Assembly (NCBI GenBank): GCA_020975725.1 | Contig: QXJR01000011.1 | Location: 620,001 to 684,000 of the forward strand | DNA: 64,000 bases | Direction of reading: 5' to 3' | Source: Picocystis sp. L7 | Lineage: Eukaryota; Chlorophyta; Picocystophyceae; Picocystales; Picocystaceae | Shown here: piece after piece, positions 11,102-20,889 of the stretch | Layout of the letters: each line of letters begins with the position of its first letter | Numbering within the stretch: position 1 is the first letter of the stretch | Notes under the pieces: generated by a model | Seen by the model: the letters and a program-made list of their open reading frames with translations, nothing else | What the model was told of the DNA's origin: nothing | Database searches by the model: none | Position numbers and translations under genes: made by a program

Positions 11102-12337
11102 TCAAGAAACTGATAATCTCATGTTGCGTCGAAGCCCACGAATCAAGACCTCCGGACGATACCCAGCACCCTGGCCCGTGAGCACGGTTCTCGCAAAGGC
11201 AGCGATCGAAGTGCCAATTGAGGAGCACAAGTCGGTTCCACCGGATAAAATACCCACAAGGAAATCATTGTCTTCGTGCCGGAACAACAGGGGACCGCCA
11301 CTCATCCGCGGGCATGACGATCCTGTGTAAAACAATGCCTGCGAACCCTGAATGGCATTGTCACAGTTCAGAATGCGTGCGGTGGCTGACCCGTGCAGGA
11401 AACCATCTTTGACATTGTCGGCGGTACAACCAAAGGATCTTGGGTTGATGGAAGGATAGCCAAAGTACTGGTACAGAAAGCTTCCCTCACAAATGCCTTC
11501 ATCGGAGATGCTTGCCCATGCATACGAAACTGGATCTTGTATCGTCGATCTGTAAGGCGACAGTGCAAAGATCGCAGCATCGTCGATTGCTACGCCTTCT
11601 CGGCGTGATACATAGGAGCTTGGAACGGTGACGCCACGAATTCTCCATCGGTGGCTGATCGGGCACACGCGATCGAGACTGGTAGAACCATTGGCTTCCG
11701 GAGCACTGCAGCACACGAAACTGGGATTCTCTTCCAAGGGTTGAATGAACCAGTTCCACGAGTCCAAGGTGTCGACCACGCAATGCCCGGAAGTTGCAAA
11801 GGTGCGCACGCCACTCACTGCACCCAGCTCGGAAACAAACGACCCTGTGCACACAAAAAACAGTCCTGGCCCTGCGTTGATGTACACTCGGCAGATATCC
11901 CTTGCGCTTGCAAACAGGGCCTGGAAGGGTGGATTGTTGGGACAGACCGCTCGTCCGTCCTGCGGAGAGAATGCTTCCTCGTCCTCTTGCATTGGAATCT
12001 CTTCGTCGGGGAAGGTTTCCACGGTGGTCAAGGAGTTGTCTAGGGAGGAGATTTGCAGGGTGTAGAACCTGGCATTTTGGAAGGGATCCTCTTGTGGTGA
12101 CAAGTCTGGTTCGTACCTCCCCTCTGGCACCACCGTGTATGGGCTCGTGGATGCAGGCAGATGGCCGAGTCCGGTTCCGTTTCTTCCCATCCCTCTCCAT
12201 GGGTGTGCGTTCGTGCCTTTCACCATCACGACTTCCTCCTGTCGGCCATCACCTAGCTTTGCCAGTACGCAAGCCAGCAGGAGCACCTTGGCGGTTCCGC
12301 ATCCGTTGTACGTCGGGCGTTTCCTCGTCTTCTCCAT
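11102..12337 (-). CDS. Secreted S1-like serine protease, complete triad
   Basis: This 411-residue paralogue of the gene at 8807-10033 keeps all three triad residues in order: ATSGHC (His about 185), AIDDAAI (Asp about 252) and SSCPRMSGGPLL (Ser about 346). The GMSGGP-type serine box differs from the usual GDSGGP. Residues about 17-30 (AKVLLLACVLAKLG) form a likely signal peptide, so the protein is probably secreted or lumenal, with an N-terminal pro-region of about 130 residues. The tandem arrangement with its paralogue indicates local duplication, although the two now differ at most positions. The natural substrate is unknown. Confidence 0.85.
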   Translation of the reverse strand: MEKTRKRPTYNGCGTAKVLLLACVLAKLGDGRQEEVVMVKGTNAHPWRGMGRNGTGLGHLPASTSPYTVVPEGRYEPDLSPQEDPFQNARFYTLQISSLDNSLTTVETFPDEEIPMQEDEEAFSPQDGRAVCPNNPPFQALFASARDICRVYINAGPGLFFVCTGSFVSELGAVSGVRTFATSGHCVVDTLDSWNWFIQPLEENPSFVCCSAPEANGSTSLDRVCPISHRWRIRGVTVPSSYVSRREGVAIDDAAIFALSPYRSTIQDPVSYAWASISDEGICEGSFLYQYFGYPSINPRSFGCTADNVKDGFLHGSATARILNCDNAIQGSQALFYTGSSCPRMSGGPLLFRHEDNDFLVGILSGGTDLCSSIGTSIAAFARTVLTGQGAGYRPEVLIRGLRRNMRLSVS

Positions 12338-12898
12338 GGTTGGGTCTTTCGTTGTGATGGATTCGATCGATGTGCTGGATGTCTTTCACGATTCGAATCC
12401 ATCGCATCCACTCGACGCGAGGACGAGGAACGTTTGGCGGGAAGCGTTACGTCCCACCCCCCCTCGAAGGTGTCGATCCCGACCGTTGGAAGTCGATCGC
12501 CACGTGGCATCGACGTTCCCGATGGTCCGGGGGGCGGGGCGAGATTCCACGTGGACCGTGCCGATCCGACGTGGATCCACGTGGCGATCGGGTTCCCCCC
12601 CCGGGGAGGAGGGGGTTCCTCCCGATCCGCCCCGAAACCCGGGGATCCGTCCACGTGGATCCCGCGGTCCCCATCCTGCCACGTGGCACTCCCCGATCGG
12701 GGGGTGGGCGTCCCCCGCCCTCGGATGCGGATCCGACGGCTCGCGTGTGCCGTGCGGGTCCCCTCCGATGCGAGGGGGATCTCCCGCCATCCTCCCGTCC
12801 GTACGCGTGCCAGATCCGCCGCCGTCGCCGAGCACGTGCGTTCGCCGAACCCTCCCCCCGCCTCCGCCTCCGCCAGCACGAGCCACGTGGACCGGGAC
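12338..12898 (+). promoter_or_regulatory. Promoter spacer with many CACGTG (G-box) sites
   Basis: Between the divergent protease and TauE/SafE genes there are at least six CACGTG cores, several within CCACGTGG. One site, GCCACGTGGCATCGAC (about 12499-12514), is repeated exactly upstream of the SulP transporter gene at about 16579-16594. Confidence 0.55.
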
Positions 12899-14044
12899 AT
12901 GGCCTGGGTGGCCGCCACCAAGAGGATCGCAAAAGAGGCCTTCGCACGTGGGAAACGAGTGCAAAGAGAGCAAGTGCGCGTGCTGCATCGTGGTGGAACC
13001 GATGCCAACGAGTCGAAGTGGAAGGAGTGGATCCGGAGCAAAGGAGGCGTGTCCACGCCATGGATGTCCGTGCCGCTCGGATTCTTCGCCGGCGCATTCG
13101 GTAGCGTTGTGGGCGTGGGTGGTGGCGTGTTCTTGGCACCTGCGCTCTGCCAAGCTTGCTCCTTGCCACCACGTGTTTCCAGCGGGACCTCCTTGGCCGC
13201 AGTAGTGGCCACTGGACTCTGTGCCGGCGCACATTACGCAAGGGAAGGGTGCCTAGACACCACCGCAGCGGCCACCGTAGCCGTGGCCGCGGTGGCCACA
13301 TCACCGCTAGGAGCCATGTGCACCGCCAGGGTCGGCGCCAAGGACTTGCGTCGGGTACTGGGAATCTTCCTCATGGGCGTGGCACCCACCGTGCCCATCA
13401 AGAGGTACCTGCAACGCCACACGAGGATGAAAGGGGATGAGCAAGGGGAAGGCGACCATGCAAGCAACCACGATGCAAAAGGGAAAAGGAAAGCCAGGGA
13501 ACCGGCCAACCTCGCAGAACCACGGGTCGCGAATCACAGCAGCCTGACGGTGGGCAGCGAGAATACAAGACAAGTTGAACGGACCGTTGTTGAAAGTTCG
13601 AACATACCAAAGGAGGATCCTAGCCTTGAACGAAGCACCAGAGGTCTGCTCAAGAGCTTTTTTTCGTCCCCGGACCATCCACCCCAGCAACTTGCGCTCA
13701 TGGCTAGCACTGGCGCCCTGGCCGGATTCGCATCTGGCCTGTTAGGTGTTGGAGGTGGGGTCATCGTCACGCCGGCTCTCTCCTTGGCGACTGCCCTGCC
13801 CCAAGCCGCGGTCCTTGGAACTGCACTGGTGGCCATGGTGCCACCAAGTCTGGCGGCGCTTGGGCAGCATGCACGCATGGGCAATGTGCGCTGGAAGGTC
13901 GCTGCAGGGCTCGCATTAGGAACCGCATTAGGAGGGACAGCAGGGAGCAGATTGGCGACACGGGCGGAGGATGGCATTCTTGAAGCTCTCTTCTGCTTAG
14001 GCATGACCGCCATGGGCTGGAGAACGTTTCGAGCGGCCAGGTAA
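12899..14044 (+). CDS. TauE/SafE-family membrane transporter
   Basis: TauE/SafE proteins are about eight-helix anion exporters, mostly linked with sulfite, sulfonates or sulfoacetate. The 381-residue product has the two-repeat build: each half opens with a glycine-rich helix pair (GSVVGVGGGVFLAPAL and SGLLGVGGGVIVTPAL). A hydrophilic loop of about 100 residues (about 180-280) with Lys, Glu and Asn separates the halves, longer than in bacteria. The start at 12899 (MAWVAATKR) follows the long G-box spacer and gives a basic N-terminus. It sits near a SulP sulfate transporter (16.9 kb) that shares an upstream sequence element, so a common sulfur response is possible. Confidence 0.85.
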   Translation: MAWVAATKRIAKEAFARGKRVQREQVRVLHRGGTDANESKWKEWIRSKGGVSTPWMSVPLGFFAGAFGSVVGVGGGVFLAPALCQACSLPPRVSSGTSLAAVVATGLCAGAHYAREGCLDTTAAATVAVAAVATSPLGAMCTARVGAKDLRRVLGIFLMGVAPTVPIKRYLQRHTRMKGDEQGEGDHASNHDAKGKRKAREPANLAEPRVANHSSLTVGSENTRQVERTVVESSNIPKEDPSLERSTRGLLKSFFSSPDHPPQQLALMASTGALAGFASGLLGVGGGVIVTPALSLATALPQAAVLGTALVAMVPPSLAALGQHARMGNVRWKVAAGLALGTALGGTAGSRLATRAEDGILEALFCLGMTAMGWRTFRAAR

Positions 14045-14594
14045 CACGTTCTAACGCTTGTTGGGGAAAGCAAACAAGGGGTATTTTTGAAAGAAAGCGG
14101 GGCACCATGGTCCGAACGCGGGCATTGTCTTTCTTTCAACGAACATGTTCCAGCCCGTCGAGAGCGATAGGCGGATTCCTGGATGCGAAAGTTTCTTTGC
14201 GATATTTTTCAAGGACAGACCTTCGCGCCAAAAAGAGCAGTGAATGGAAAGAGGTGTGAACTGGAAGTTCGCATGCGTTGACCATTGGTGCGCGTCTGTG
14301 TTTTACGTTGATGCTCTTCGTTCCTGTTTGATGATGTCGATCCGAAGCGGCACGTTTGGTGTGCCTCCGCGCAATGGTCACGAGGCCCTGGCCTTTGAAA
14401 TCATTCCGATGGGTTTGCAAAGGGTCCCACATCTTTCTCCATTTCATCGCTTGGGGCAGTGCCTGTGGATCGGTGAGTGGCCCTCGCATTCATTCACACA
14501 GGAACCTGTTTGCACTCCTCCACCGCGGCGGTTGGGTTGTCTATCGGTGCGTTGTCGTGTTGGAACGCGTCCGACCGGATTGTATTCGATTGCA
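14045..14594. other. Spacer downstream of TauE/SafE gene
   Basis: Frames on both strands are short and unlike known proteins. It presumably holds the TauE/SafE 3' UTR. Nothing else is supported. Confidence 0.35.
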
Positions 14595-14759
14595 TCATCC
14601 TTTCATTGCATCTCTCACGCTTTTGCGCTTCTGTGGCTCGTGTTCGATCTTCTTCTTGGGTGCCTGTTGCGTGGACATGGCCAGGAGCGCAGTCATGCCA
14701 CCGATGCCCATCACCAACGTGGCGGCCTGTCCAGCCACGAACACCTTCGTCAGACACAT
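14595..14759 (-). CDS. Possible small single-pass membrane protein, 54 residues
   Basis: A short frame starts MCLTKVFVAGQAATLVMG and continues as one hydrophobic helix of about 22 residues, then a basic, charged tail (APKKKIEHEPQKRKS). The layout resembles small mitochondrial inner-membrane proteins. A CAG directly precedes the ATG, so this could instead be the last exon of a spliced gene. I do not recognise the family; size alone makes chance possible. Confidence 0.3.
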   Translation of the reverse strand: MCLTKVFVAGQAATLVMGIGGMTALLAMSTQQAPKKKIEHEPQKRKSVRDAMKG

Positions 14760-15015
14760 CTGCAATCGCTACGCCAATCCTGAGCACGTACGTTTGCTTG
14801 CCGCGTGGCCGGAGACGCGCCATGCACTGGCTTGTTCGTTTCACGCTCCTGGCCGAACCACCGACGGCGCGTCTGCTTCGTGCACCAACGAAGACGACCC
14901 GTGCACGCGGTCCACGCCTCGTTCTCGACGCACCAAGAGCTTTCCCGTCGTGCGCGACATGTGGCGTCGCGAACACCCGACACGTGCGCAAGGCCACGTC
15001 TCGTTGCGACGAAGA

Positions 15016-15079
15016 AATGGAATTGGATCAACCTTGGATAACTTTGGAATGGAACTGGATCAACCTTGGATACCTTTGG
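15016..15079. repeat. Two tandem copies of a 32-bp sequence
   Basis: AATGGAAYTGGATCAACCTT and the following 12 bases occur twice in direct succession with only a couple of mismatches, and a third copy begins (AATGATGG). It is in the spacer beyond the FAM98 3' end. Confidence 0.8.
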
Positions 15080-15209
15080 AATGATGGTGGGAAGACCTCA
15101 ACATGTCGGGATGAGAAAGGATGGGTCATGGACAGGCCACCACCACATGAAGGAGAGGGGAAAGGAAGGAAGAGACAGTTTGATGAGACAGATGCCAGGT
15201 GGACTCGGT

Positions 15210-16469
15210 TCAACCACGGGTGGATTTCTTCTTGCTGCGGGGGTGCCACCTGCCATGCCGTTTGCGACCAGGATCGGCGTCTTCCTCCCGTGGTTGGAAA
15301 GAAGGCATCCGTGCCGCGCGTCGATCGCCGGGGCGACCGCCACGATCCGGCACCGCACCCATCAAGACACTCTTCACCGAAGAAGCGAAGGAATTTCGAC
15401 TTCCAAAGCTCGTCTTCTGTCCCATCATGATGAGGTCGTAATGAGTGACTTTGTAAATGCCATCCAAAGAAACCGATGGGGCAACGTCCATTTCGTCCAT
15501 GGCTTTGTCTACGGCAGCTTCAACCTCGGCTTTATTCTCCACAACACGGCTGGATCGGATGAAACTTTGAAGGGTCACGCCCACGCGCTTGATCAGCATT
15601 TGTCGACGCACGCGGTACTCCTGCTGGAAGGTGTCTTCGAGCATCTCGAGCATCTCCAGCTGCGACGAGTTCAGCTGTCCGGCGCCGAGAACGGGATCGA
15701 AGAGATTGATTCCGTCGTGCCAGGACAGGTCGGCTGCGCGTGCCAGTGCAGATTCTAGGACTCTCACTGCGTGCTTGCGGGACACTGCATGGAGGGAGAG
15801 GGCCCTCACCATGCTGCTCACTTGACGTTTCACGTCCAGCTTCTTCATTTCCTCACCATCTGCCTCCATGGAGTCGTCCTCCTGGATTCCCGCATCCATG
15901 AGTTCCGTTCCCAGGGAATCTGCTGAAGCCTGTCGGGCCAGCATCTGCGCTGCTTGGAGGTGCGTGCAAAGTGCATCCACGACCTCGGTGCGGTTTACCC
16001 GCGTGCTCCCTGGTTCGATGCCGCGCAGCATGCGTGTCATGGATCGATCCAGAGCTCCTACATCCTGATCCCTAGGTTTCGACGCCTCTCGTACCACTGC
16101 TTCTTGGGCGTGTTCCAGTACCTTTGGGTTCCCGGTGGGTAGGTAGGCGGAGAATTCTTGGAGTTTCCTGGACAGCTGCAGGCACAGTACCTTGTAGGCA
16201 TCCTTTGGGTTGTCCTGGACAAGATCATCGGCGTGGAAACGTTCCACCAGCCTGGTCCCCGTTCGCCCGTGGGCGTGTCGTTGCAGGTCAGCCTCGTGTT
16301 AGGGACGTTCGGAGGTGTCGGGCACGCTCCTGTGCTTTGGTTTGTGTTTGTGTTGGTTCGATTTCGTCCTACTCGTGGGCATGTGGGACCTGCCTTTCCC
16401 CCTCGCCTCCAAACTCGATGGCGAGAGGGCGTTTTGCGCCTGGGTCCTCGGAAGCATGGCGACGTCCAT
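15210..16469 (-). CDS. FAM98-family protein (tRNA-ligase complex / RNA-binding)
   Basis: Animal FAM98B is part of the RTCB tRNA-splicing ligase complex, and FAM98A/B bind RNA. The main exon (16251-15210) has the family hallmarks: EYRVRRQMLIKRVGVTLQSF, and near the end VLMGAVPDRGGRPGDRR followed by a basic tail that is shorter than the Gly/Arg-rich tail of animal proteins. The frame opens into a stop upstream, but CTGAC lies about 40 nt before an AG acceptor at 16252, so a 5' exon is expected. One that fits in phase is 16469-16390, starting MDVAMLPRTQAQ, with donor GTCCCA; this exon is tentative. It would give 373 residues. Its presence fits a genome with intron-bearing tRNAs, such as the tRNA-Leu at 20.9 kb. 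Confidence 0.8.
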
Positions 16470-16933
16470 GGGCGCTTTCCTGGAGCGTCGTTCGACGTGC
16501 ACCATCACCTTCCACGGGGAGGCAGGTGCGCCGTCGTTCCTCTCTTCTGCTGTGCGTCCGACGTGTCGGACGTCTCGATGCCACGTGGCATCGACACGGG
16601 ACCCGGGTCCGATCGGACGGTGCCCTCCCCCCCGTTTCGGATCACGTGATCCTTCTTTTGTGGTCCAGATCCCATTCGCTTCGCTGCCACCTACCCCAGG
16701 TCTTGGATCCGCTCCCATCCATCGTCTCCCACCGACGCCATCCTTCGTCCCACTGCTCGAACCCTCCCTCCCTGGTGAGAGGGAGAAGGGGGGGAGGCTT
16801 GCCCTGGACAGGGGAAAGGCATCCGGACCCCCCTCCCACTGGGGGGAGGAAACCGGGGTGGACAGATGCACCCTCGAGGGGCAGATGCACCCCCTCGAGG
16901 GGGCAGATGCACGCAACCGACCCTGGGCAGAGG
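16470..16933 (+). promoter_or_regulatory. Upstream region of SulP gene with G-box and CTCGAG repeats
   Basis: It holds GCCACGTGGCATCGAC (about 16579-16594), identical to a 16-mer upstream of the TauE/SafE gene. GCAGATGCACCC with CCCTCGAGGGG palindromes is repeated about three times at 16862-16910, immediately before the likely start codon. Confidence 0.5.
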
Positions 16934-18664
16934 ATGGCAGGCGGGAGTGGAAGAGCGTCGGAACGGACGGCAGAAGGACGGTGGGAGGGGACGAGCCGAT
17001 GGAAGAGAGGGTGGGAACAATACAAAACCAACGTGGCAGAAGACGTGTGGGCAGGAGCGAGCGTGGGGGTGCTCCTGGTGCCCCAAGCCATGGCCTATGC
17101 CACATTGGCCCAACTGCCCCCAAGGATGGGACTGTGCACCGGATGCGTGCCACCCCTGGCTTATGCCGTACTGGGAACCTCCAAAGACGTGGCGGTTGGA
17201 CCCGTGGCCGTGATGAGCCTACTCACCGCCCACACAATGAAGAAATACGCAGACCCCGTGCTGGAAGGAGAAAACTACCAAGCATATGCCATCAACTTGG
17301 CCATGGCCGTAGGCGCCCTCCAAATCGGTATGGGATGGGTGCGAACGGGAACGCTCTTCGAATGGGTCAAACAGGCTTTGCTTTCGGGATTCACCACCGG
17401 TGCTGCCATCACCGTGGCCGCTTCGCAGCTACCAAGCTTGCTGGGATACCCCGCCGGAAAAGGGGATCACGTGGTGGGAATGATAACGTCCGCCTTTCAA
17501 GGATGGAAGAACGTGCGGTGGTGGACTGTGGTTCAAAGCGCGTCCTGGATGATCATGCTCCTCGGATGCAGAAGCCTGGCCACCAAATGGAAGAGAGCCA
17601 AAAGGTTGCGCTCCGCAGGACCCCTGCTCCTGTGCATGGTGGCGACCCTGTGGATTTGGGGCTCGGGAACCCCGGCAAATTCACCATCGATCGTGGGGAA
17701 GATCGACGCTGGGATTCCAGATCTCACCGTCGCCCGAATCAGCCTCGAAAGGCTCGCAAAAGTGGCCCCTCATGCCTTTGGGATGTCCTTGGTAGGCTTC
17801 CTGGAGTCCATGGCTGTGGCCAAAATCCTGGTCAAGGGGTCGGACACCCAGCTCGATAGCAATCGAGAGCTGATGGCACTGGGATCTTCGAACGTACTGG
17901 GGTCGATCTTCAGTTCTTTTCCTGCCACAGGTTCTTTCTCGCGCAGCGTTCTGAACCATCAGGCAGGGGCCAAGACACGGGCCGCGGGCCTGTTTTCTGC
18001 TCTATTTGTCCTGTTGGTCATGAGCGCGTTCGCCCCTTTGCTTCACTTTCTCCCCAAGAACGCATTGGCTGCCATCATCGCGGTGGCCGTTTCCAAGCTT
18101 ATTGATTTTCGCGAGCCTTATACTTTGTGGTTGACCAATCGGACGGATCTGAGCATGTGGGCGGTCACCTTTGCCGCTGTGGTTTTCCTTGGAACAGAGT
18201 ATGGAATGGGAGTGCTCGTGTTGTCTTCCTTATGCATCGGTCTCTACGAACTTGTACGACCTCCTGTGTATAGATTGGAGGGACTGTTGAACGAGCAGGC
18301 CCTCCGGATGGTGAATGGGGAAGATGACGAAAAACTAGACGAGCGAGTCACCGTGGTCAAGTGCGATGGGCCTCTGATCTTTCTGAACGCCACATTCGTA
18401 AGCAAGCAGCTCGTTCGCCTTGTGGCAGAGAAGGCAGCTGCGGATGATGCCACCCATGGCAGAGCAAGGTGCGAATTTGTTTTGTTAGACATGTCTGCCA
18501 TCTTTGCAGTTGATGCTTGCGGGGCAGAGGTGCTTGGTAGAGTTCTTGACCATTACAGTAGACAACGGGTGCGATTTGGGATCTTACGTCCCAGGACGAG
18601 GGTAAAAAAACTCTTGCAAGACAGTGGATTCCTCAGTCGACTGGGCGAAGACAGCTGTTTCTAA
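16934..18664 (+). CDS. SulP/SLC26 anion (sulfate) transporter with STAS domain
   Basis: SulP proteins move sulfate or related anions across membranes. The 576-residue product begins after a short basic N-terminus with VWAGASVGVLLVPQAMAYA, the family's first-helix signature. It continues through about 10-12 hydrophobic helices (for example FSSFPATGSFSRSVLN) and ends with a STAS domain (about residues 430-570), including the nucleotide-binding-like LLDMSAIFAVDACG. I prefer the ATG at 16934; one at 16907 lies inside the CTCGAG repeat. Length is at the short end for the family. It is convergent with the SET/MYND gene, with only 117 bp between stops. Substrate is inferred from family only. Confidence 0.9.
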   Translation: MAGGSGRASERTAEGRWEGTSRWKRGWEQYKTNVAEDVWAGASVGVLLVPQAMAYATLAQLPPRMGLCTGCVPPLAYAVLGTSKDVAVGPVAVMSLLTAHTMKKYADPVLEGENYQAYAINLAMAVGALQIGMGWVRTGTLFEWVKQALLSGFTTGAAITVAASQLPSLLGYPAGKGDHVVGMITSAFQGWKNVRWWTVVQSASWMIMLLGCRSLATKWKRAKRLRSAGPLLLCMVATLWIWGSGTPANSPSIVGKIDAGIPDLTVARISLERLAKVAPHAFGMSLVGFLESMAVAKILVKGSDTQLDSNRELMALGSSNVLGSIFSSFPATGSFSRSVLNHQAGAKTRAAGLFSALFVLLVMSAFAPLLHFLPKNALAAIIAVAVSKLIDFREPYTLWLTNRTDLSMWAVTFAAVVFLGTEYGMGVLVLSSLCIGLYELVRPPVYRLEGLLNEQALRMVNGEDDEKLDERVTVVKCDGPLIFLNATFVSKQLVRLVAEKAAADDATHGRARCEFVLLDMSAIFAVDACGAEVLGRVLDHYSRQRVRFGILRPRTRVKKLLQDSGFLSRLGEDSCF

Positions 18665-18781
18665 AGGAACCCGTGAGTCTGCTGGAGCACACATGAATGC
18701 AACCTGAAGGTAGCTTGGCGCAAGACCAGGGGGGGCAGTTTTCCGGAACGGTTCGGGCAGTCTGTGCTGTCGTTAGGGAGC

Positions 18782-19930
18782 TCATTCCATGTCTATTTCT
18801 TCCTCTTCTGATACGTCTTCAGACTCTTCGTCCTCTTCAGCTTCCAGGGAGGCCAGAAACTGGTCTTCCGACCTCTGGATCCCGCAGATGTTGCACTGGG
18901 ACACTTGGTCGCCAGAGAGGGGGATGAAAGTGCCGCCACACTCTCCGTTCGTACAGACATACTTCAAAATAAACATGCGCACATACGCATCCATGTCATT
19001 GTCTTCCTTTATTTGGTGTGAATCGTCTTCCTCTTCGTCGTCTTCCCCCACCCCCCAGGTGCTTTCAACCTGGCATCGGGTACAGCTGCACGCGAACTTG
19101 TATCCTTCCCAGAGGTACTCTTGCCTTTCCAACAGCCCCCATTCCAGTGGCGTGTAGGATATTTCTAGCTCTTCTCCCCGTGGTATGTCATGGAGGGCAA
19201 CGTAGGCCATTTGCACCCCAAGGTGCGTGGGTCCGTCAAAGTGATCGACGCGTGCCAGGTTTGGCAAGCAGCTGTGGTTGAAGAGCGCGGCGTTCGGGTA
19301 GATGGCGGATCCCCTCACGTTCCTCTCTTGGACGCGTTGGAGATCGAGCACGCCCATAGAATTCTTTTCCTCCTTGGCCACCCATTCCAGCACTTCGTGT
19401 GCCATCGCTTGGTATTCCTCTTGGTTCTTGGGCTGGAGGAGGTGTGCGAAGACGTCGACGACTCCTTTCGGTTCTTGCACTTCGTCGGCCGATCCACAGA
19501 GTCCCATGAAGCTTCGGTAGAGGTGCGGATGCGATCCTTTGATGGCCCAGACGCCAGCGACGGCACGCACTCGATCTTTGGTTTCGGTGTCTGCATCACA
19601 GGCTTCTGCCGCTTGGATCAACGCACACACGGCGGGTGCGTGCGTGGTTCCGTCGATGGCTCCTTCCATGCACGATTGGCTGCAGAACTTCGCCATTCCT
19701 GCACATGCGGCGCAGCTCCAGCTCGTTTTTTTCTCCTCCAGGGTTCGCAAGCAGCCGGCACAGCACCTTTCCTTGGCGTGGTGATGCACGGTCCTGGCGA
19801 TGGGTTCTTCCACCAGCACGCATTCTCCTGCTTTCACGTCTCTCGTGGCCACCGCACCCCTTCCTTTCCCGCGGATCCATTCCACGTTCCATGCCGCATC
19901 GTGCGTCGGTGGTGGCCACGCCGACGCCAT
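18782..19930 (-). CDS. SET/MYND (SMYD-like) protein methyltransferase
   Basis: SMYD proteins methylate lysines on histones and other proteins. The 382-residue product has a split SET domain: the N-terminal GKGRGAVATRDVKAGE, an inserted MYND-like zinc finger (CCAGCLRTLEEK ... CAACAGMAKFCSQSC), and the core FNHSCLPNLARV with SAM-binding NHSC. The catalytic-region Tyr is in LEISYTP and a post-SET cluster reads FACSCTRC. A second Cys cluster (CTNGECGG ... CNICG) and a strongly acidic tail follow. The last MYND ligands (usually HxxxC) are only partly kept. Start at 19930 (MASAWPP) is chosen because the upstream frame is spacer. TRAPPC1 lies 110 bp upstream on the same strand. Confidence 0.85.
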   Translation of the reverse strand: MASAWPPPTHDAAWNVEWIRGKGRGAVATRDVKAGECVLVEEPIARTVHHHAKERCCAGCLRTLEEKKTSWSCAACAGMAKFCSQSCMEGAIDGTTHAPAVCALIQAAEACDADTETKDRVRAVAGVWAIKGSHPHLYRSFMGLCGSADEVQEPKGVVDVFAHLLQPKNQEEYQAMAHEVLEWVAKEEKNSMGVLDLQRVQERNVRGSAIYPNAALFNHSCLPNLARVDHFDGPTHLGVQMAYVALHDIPRGEELEISYTPLEWGLLERQEYLWEGYKFACSCTRCQVESTWGVGEDDEEEDDSHQIKEDNDMDAYVRMFILKYVCTNGECGGTFIPLSGDQVSQCNICGIQRSEDQFLASLEAEEDEESEDVSEEEEIDME

Positions 19931-20040
19931 GTCCACCAGTTGCACCCCCTTTTCGGATCCCCCACACCCCCTCTCCTGGTCCCGATCGAGGGGGAAGGAG
20001 GGAGGGGGGTGCAACTGCCCCACCGATGGGGACACGGGGT

Positions 20041-20526
20041 TCATCGCACTCCCATCATGGCATGCGCGTATTTTTCCAAGGCAGCCACGAAGTAAGGACA
20101 ATCCACGGGGGTTCCTATTTCGTAGAGCGGGTTCTTGACCGCGTACTCGAGGTAGATGGCACGGTAGATGTAACGCAAGGTGTCCCCGTAATCACCTGCG
20201 GTGGGATCCGTCACCAGCACGATGCGCACGCCGGTGGGACTCTCCAAGTAATGCAATTTGTAGGTGTTGGTGCGAAAGCTTCGGAACGAGGAGGTCGTTC
20301 CCGTGCTCTCGGATCGATCCTTGCCTTGCGTTCGCCTCTCGATCGGTTCCAACGCGCTCACGAACGACTTGAGCGAAAAGAGGAGTCCGTAGATCATCTT
20401 CTTGTCGTCCAACGGTCCCGTTGCACCTTCCTTCTCTCCTTCCTGGGTCCAATCCCGATGGTACAAGCACGTCCCCTGTCGATTGAAGAGGTGCAGGCTG
20501 TACCACGCGGAAGGTGCGTCCGCCAT
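20041..20526 (-). CDS. TRAPPC1: TRAPP complex subunit 1 (Bet5)
   Basis: TRAPPC1/Bet5 is a longin-like core subunit of the TRAPP complexes that activate Rab1 and Rab11 at the Golgi. The 161-residue product (human about 145) matches along its length: SLHLFNRQGTCLYHRDW at the start, KKMIYGLLFSLKSFVSAL, then YKLHYLESPTGVRIVLVTD, and the C-terminal YIYRAIYLEYAVKNPLY. A short Ser/Thr-rich insertion (about residues 70-85) accounts for the extra length. It is a single uninterrupted frame, with the ATG at 20526. Confidence 0.95.
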   Translation of the reverse strand: MADAPSAWYSLHLFNRQGTCLYHRDWTQEGEKEGATGPLDDKKMIYGLLFSLKSFVSALEPIERRTQGKDRSESTGTTSSFRSFRTNTYKLHYLESPTGVRIVLVTDPTAGDYGDTLRYIYRAIYLEYAVKNPLYEIGTPVDCPYFVAALEKYAHAMMGVR

Positions 20527-20889
20527 CCTTCCCGAGCCGAGTCGTTGCGGTGGATCCCGCACGTGCGCGCGCTCCACGTGCCACGATGGAAAAGGAAAGG
20601 TGGAACCATGGCCGCGCTCCCCTCCCCCATCCGACACGAACGCATCCGAAACCGTGGAAAGGGAACGGGAAAGGGACAGACCCGCACCCGATCCCTTTCG
20701 ATCGGGGGAAACAACCCGGATGGAACCGCCCTTTCGATTCCCCCCCCGCTTCGACCCCGTGCGAGGGAGAGAGGACCCAGAGAACGGGGAGGAGGTGGGA
20801 GAGAGAGAAAAAAAACGAAAGGAGAGGTCGGGTGGGGGGGATCGATCGGACCCACCCCAACTGTTGCCCCCCCCCCCGTCGGCGAACCG
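20527..20889. promoter_or_regulatory. TRAPPC1 upstream region
   Basis: GC-rich spacer with a CACGTG core near 20575, CCCTTTCGATCGGGG near 20693 and CCCTTTCGATTCC near 20730, plus poly-C and poly-G runs. It also abuts the 3' end of the tRNA gene. Confidence 0.4.
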
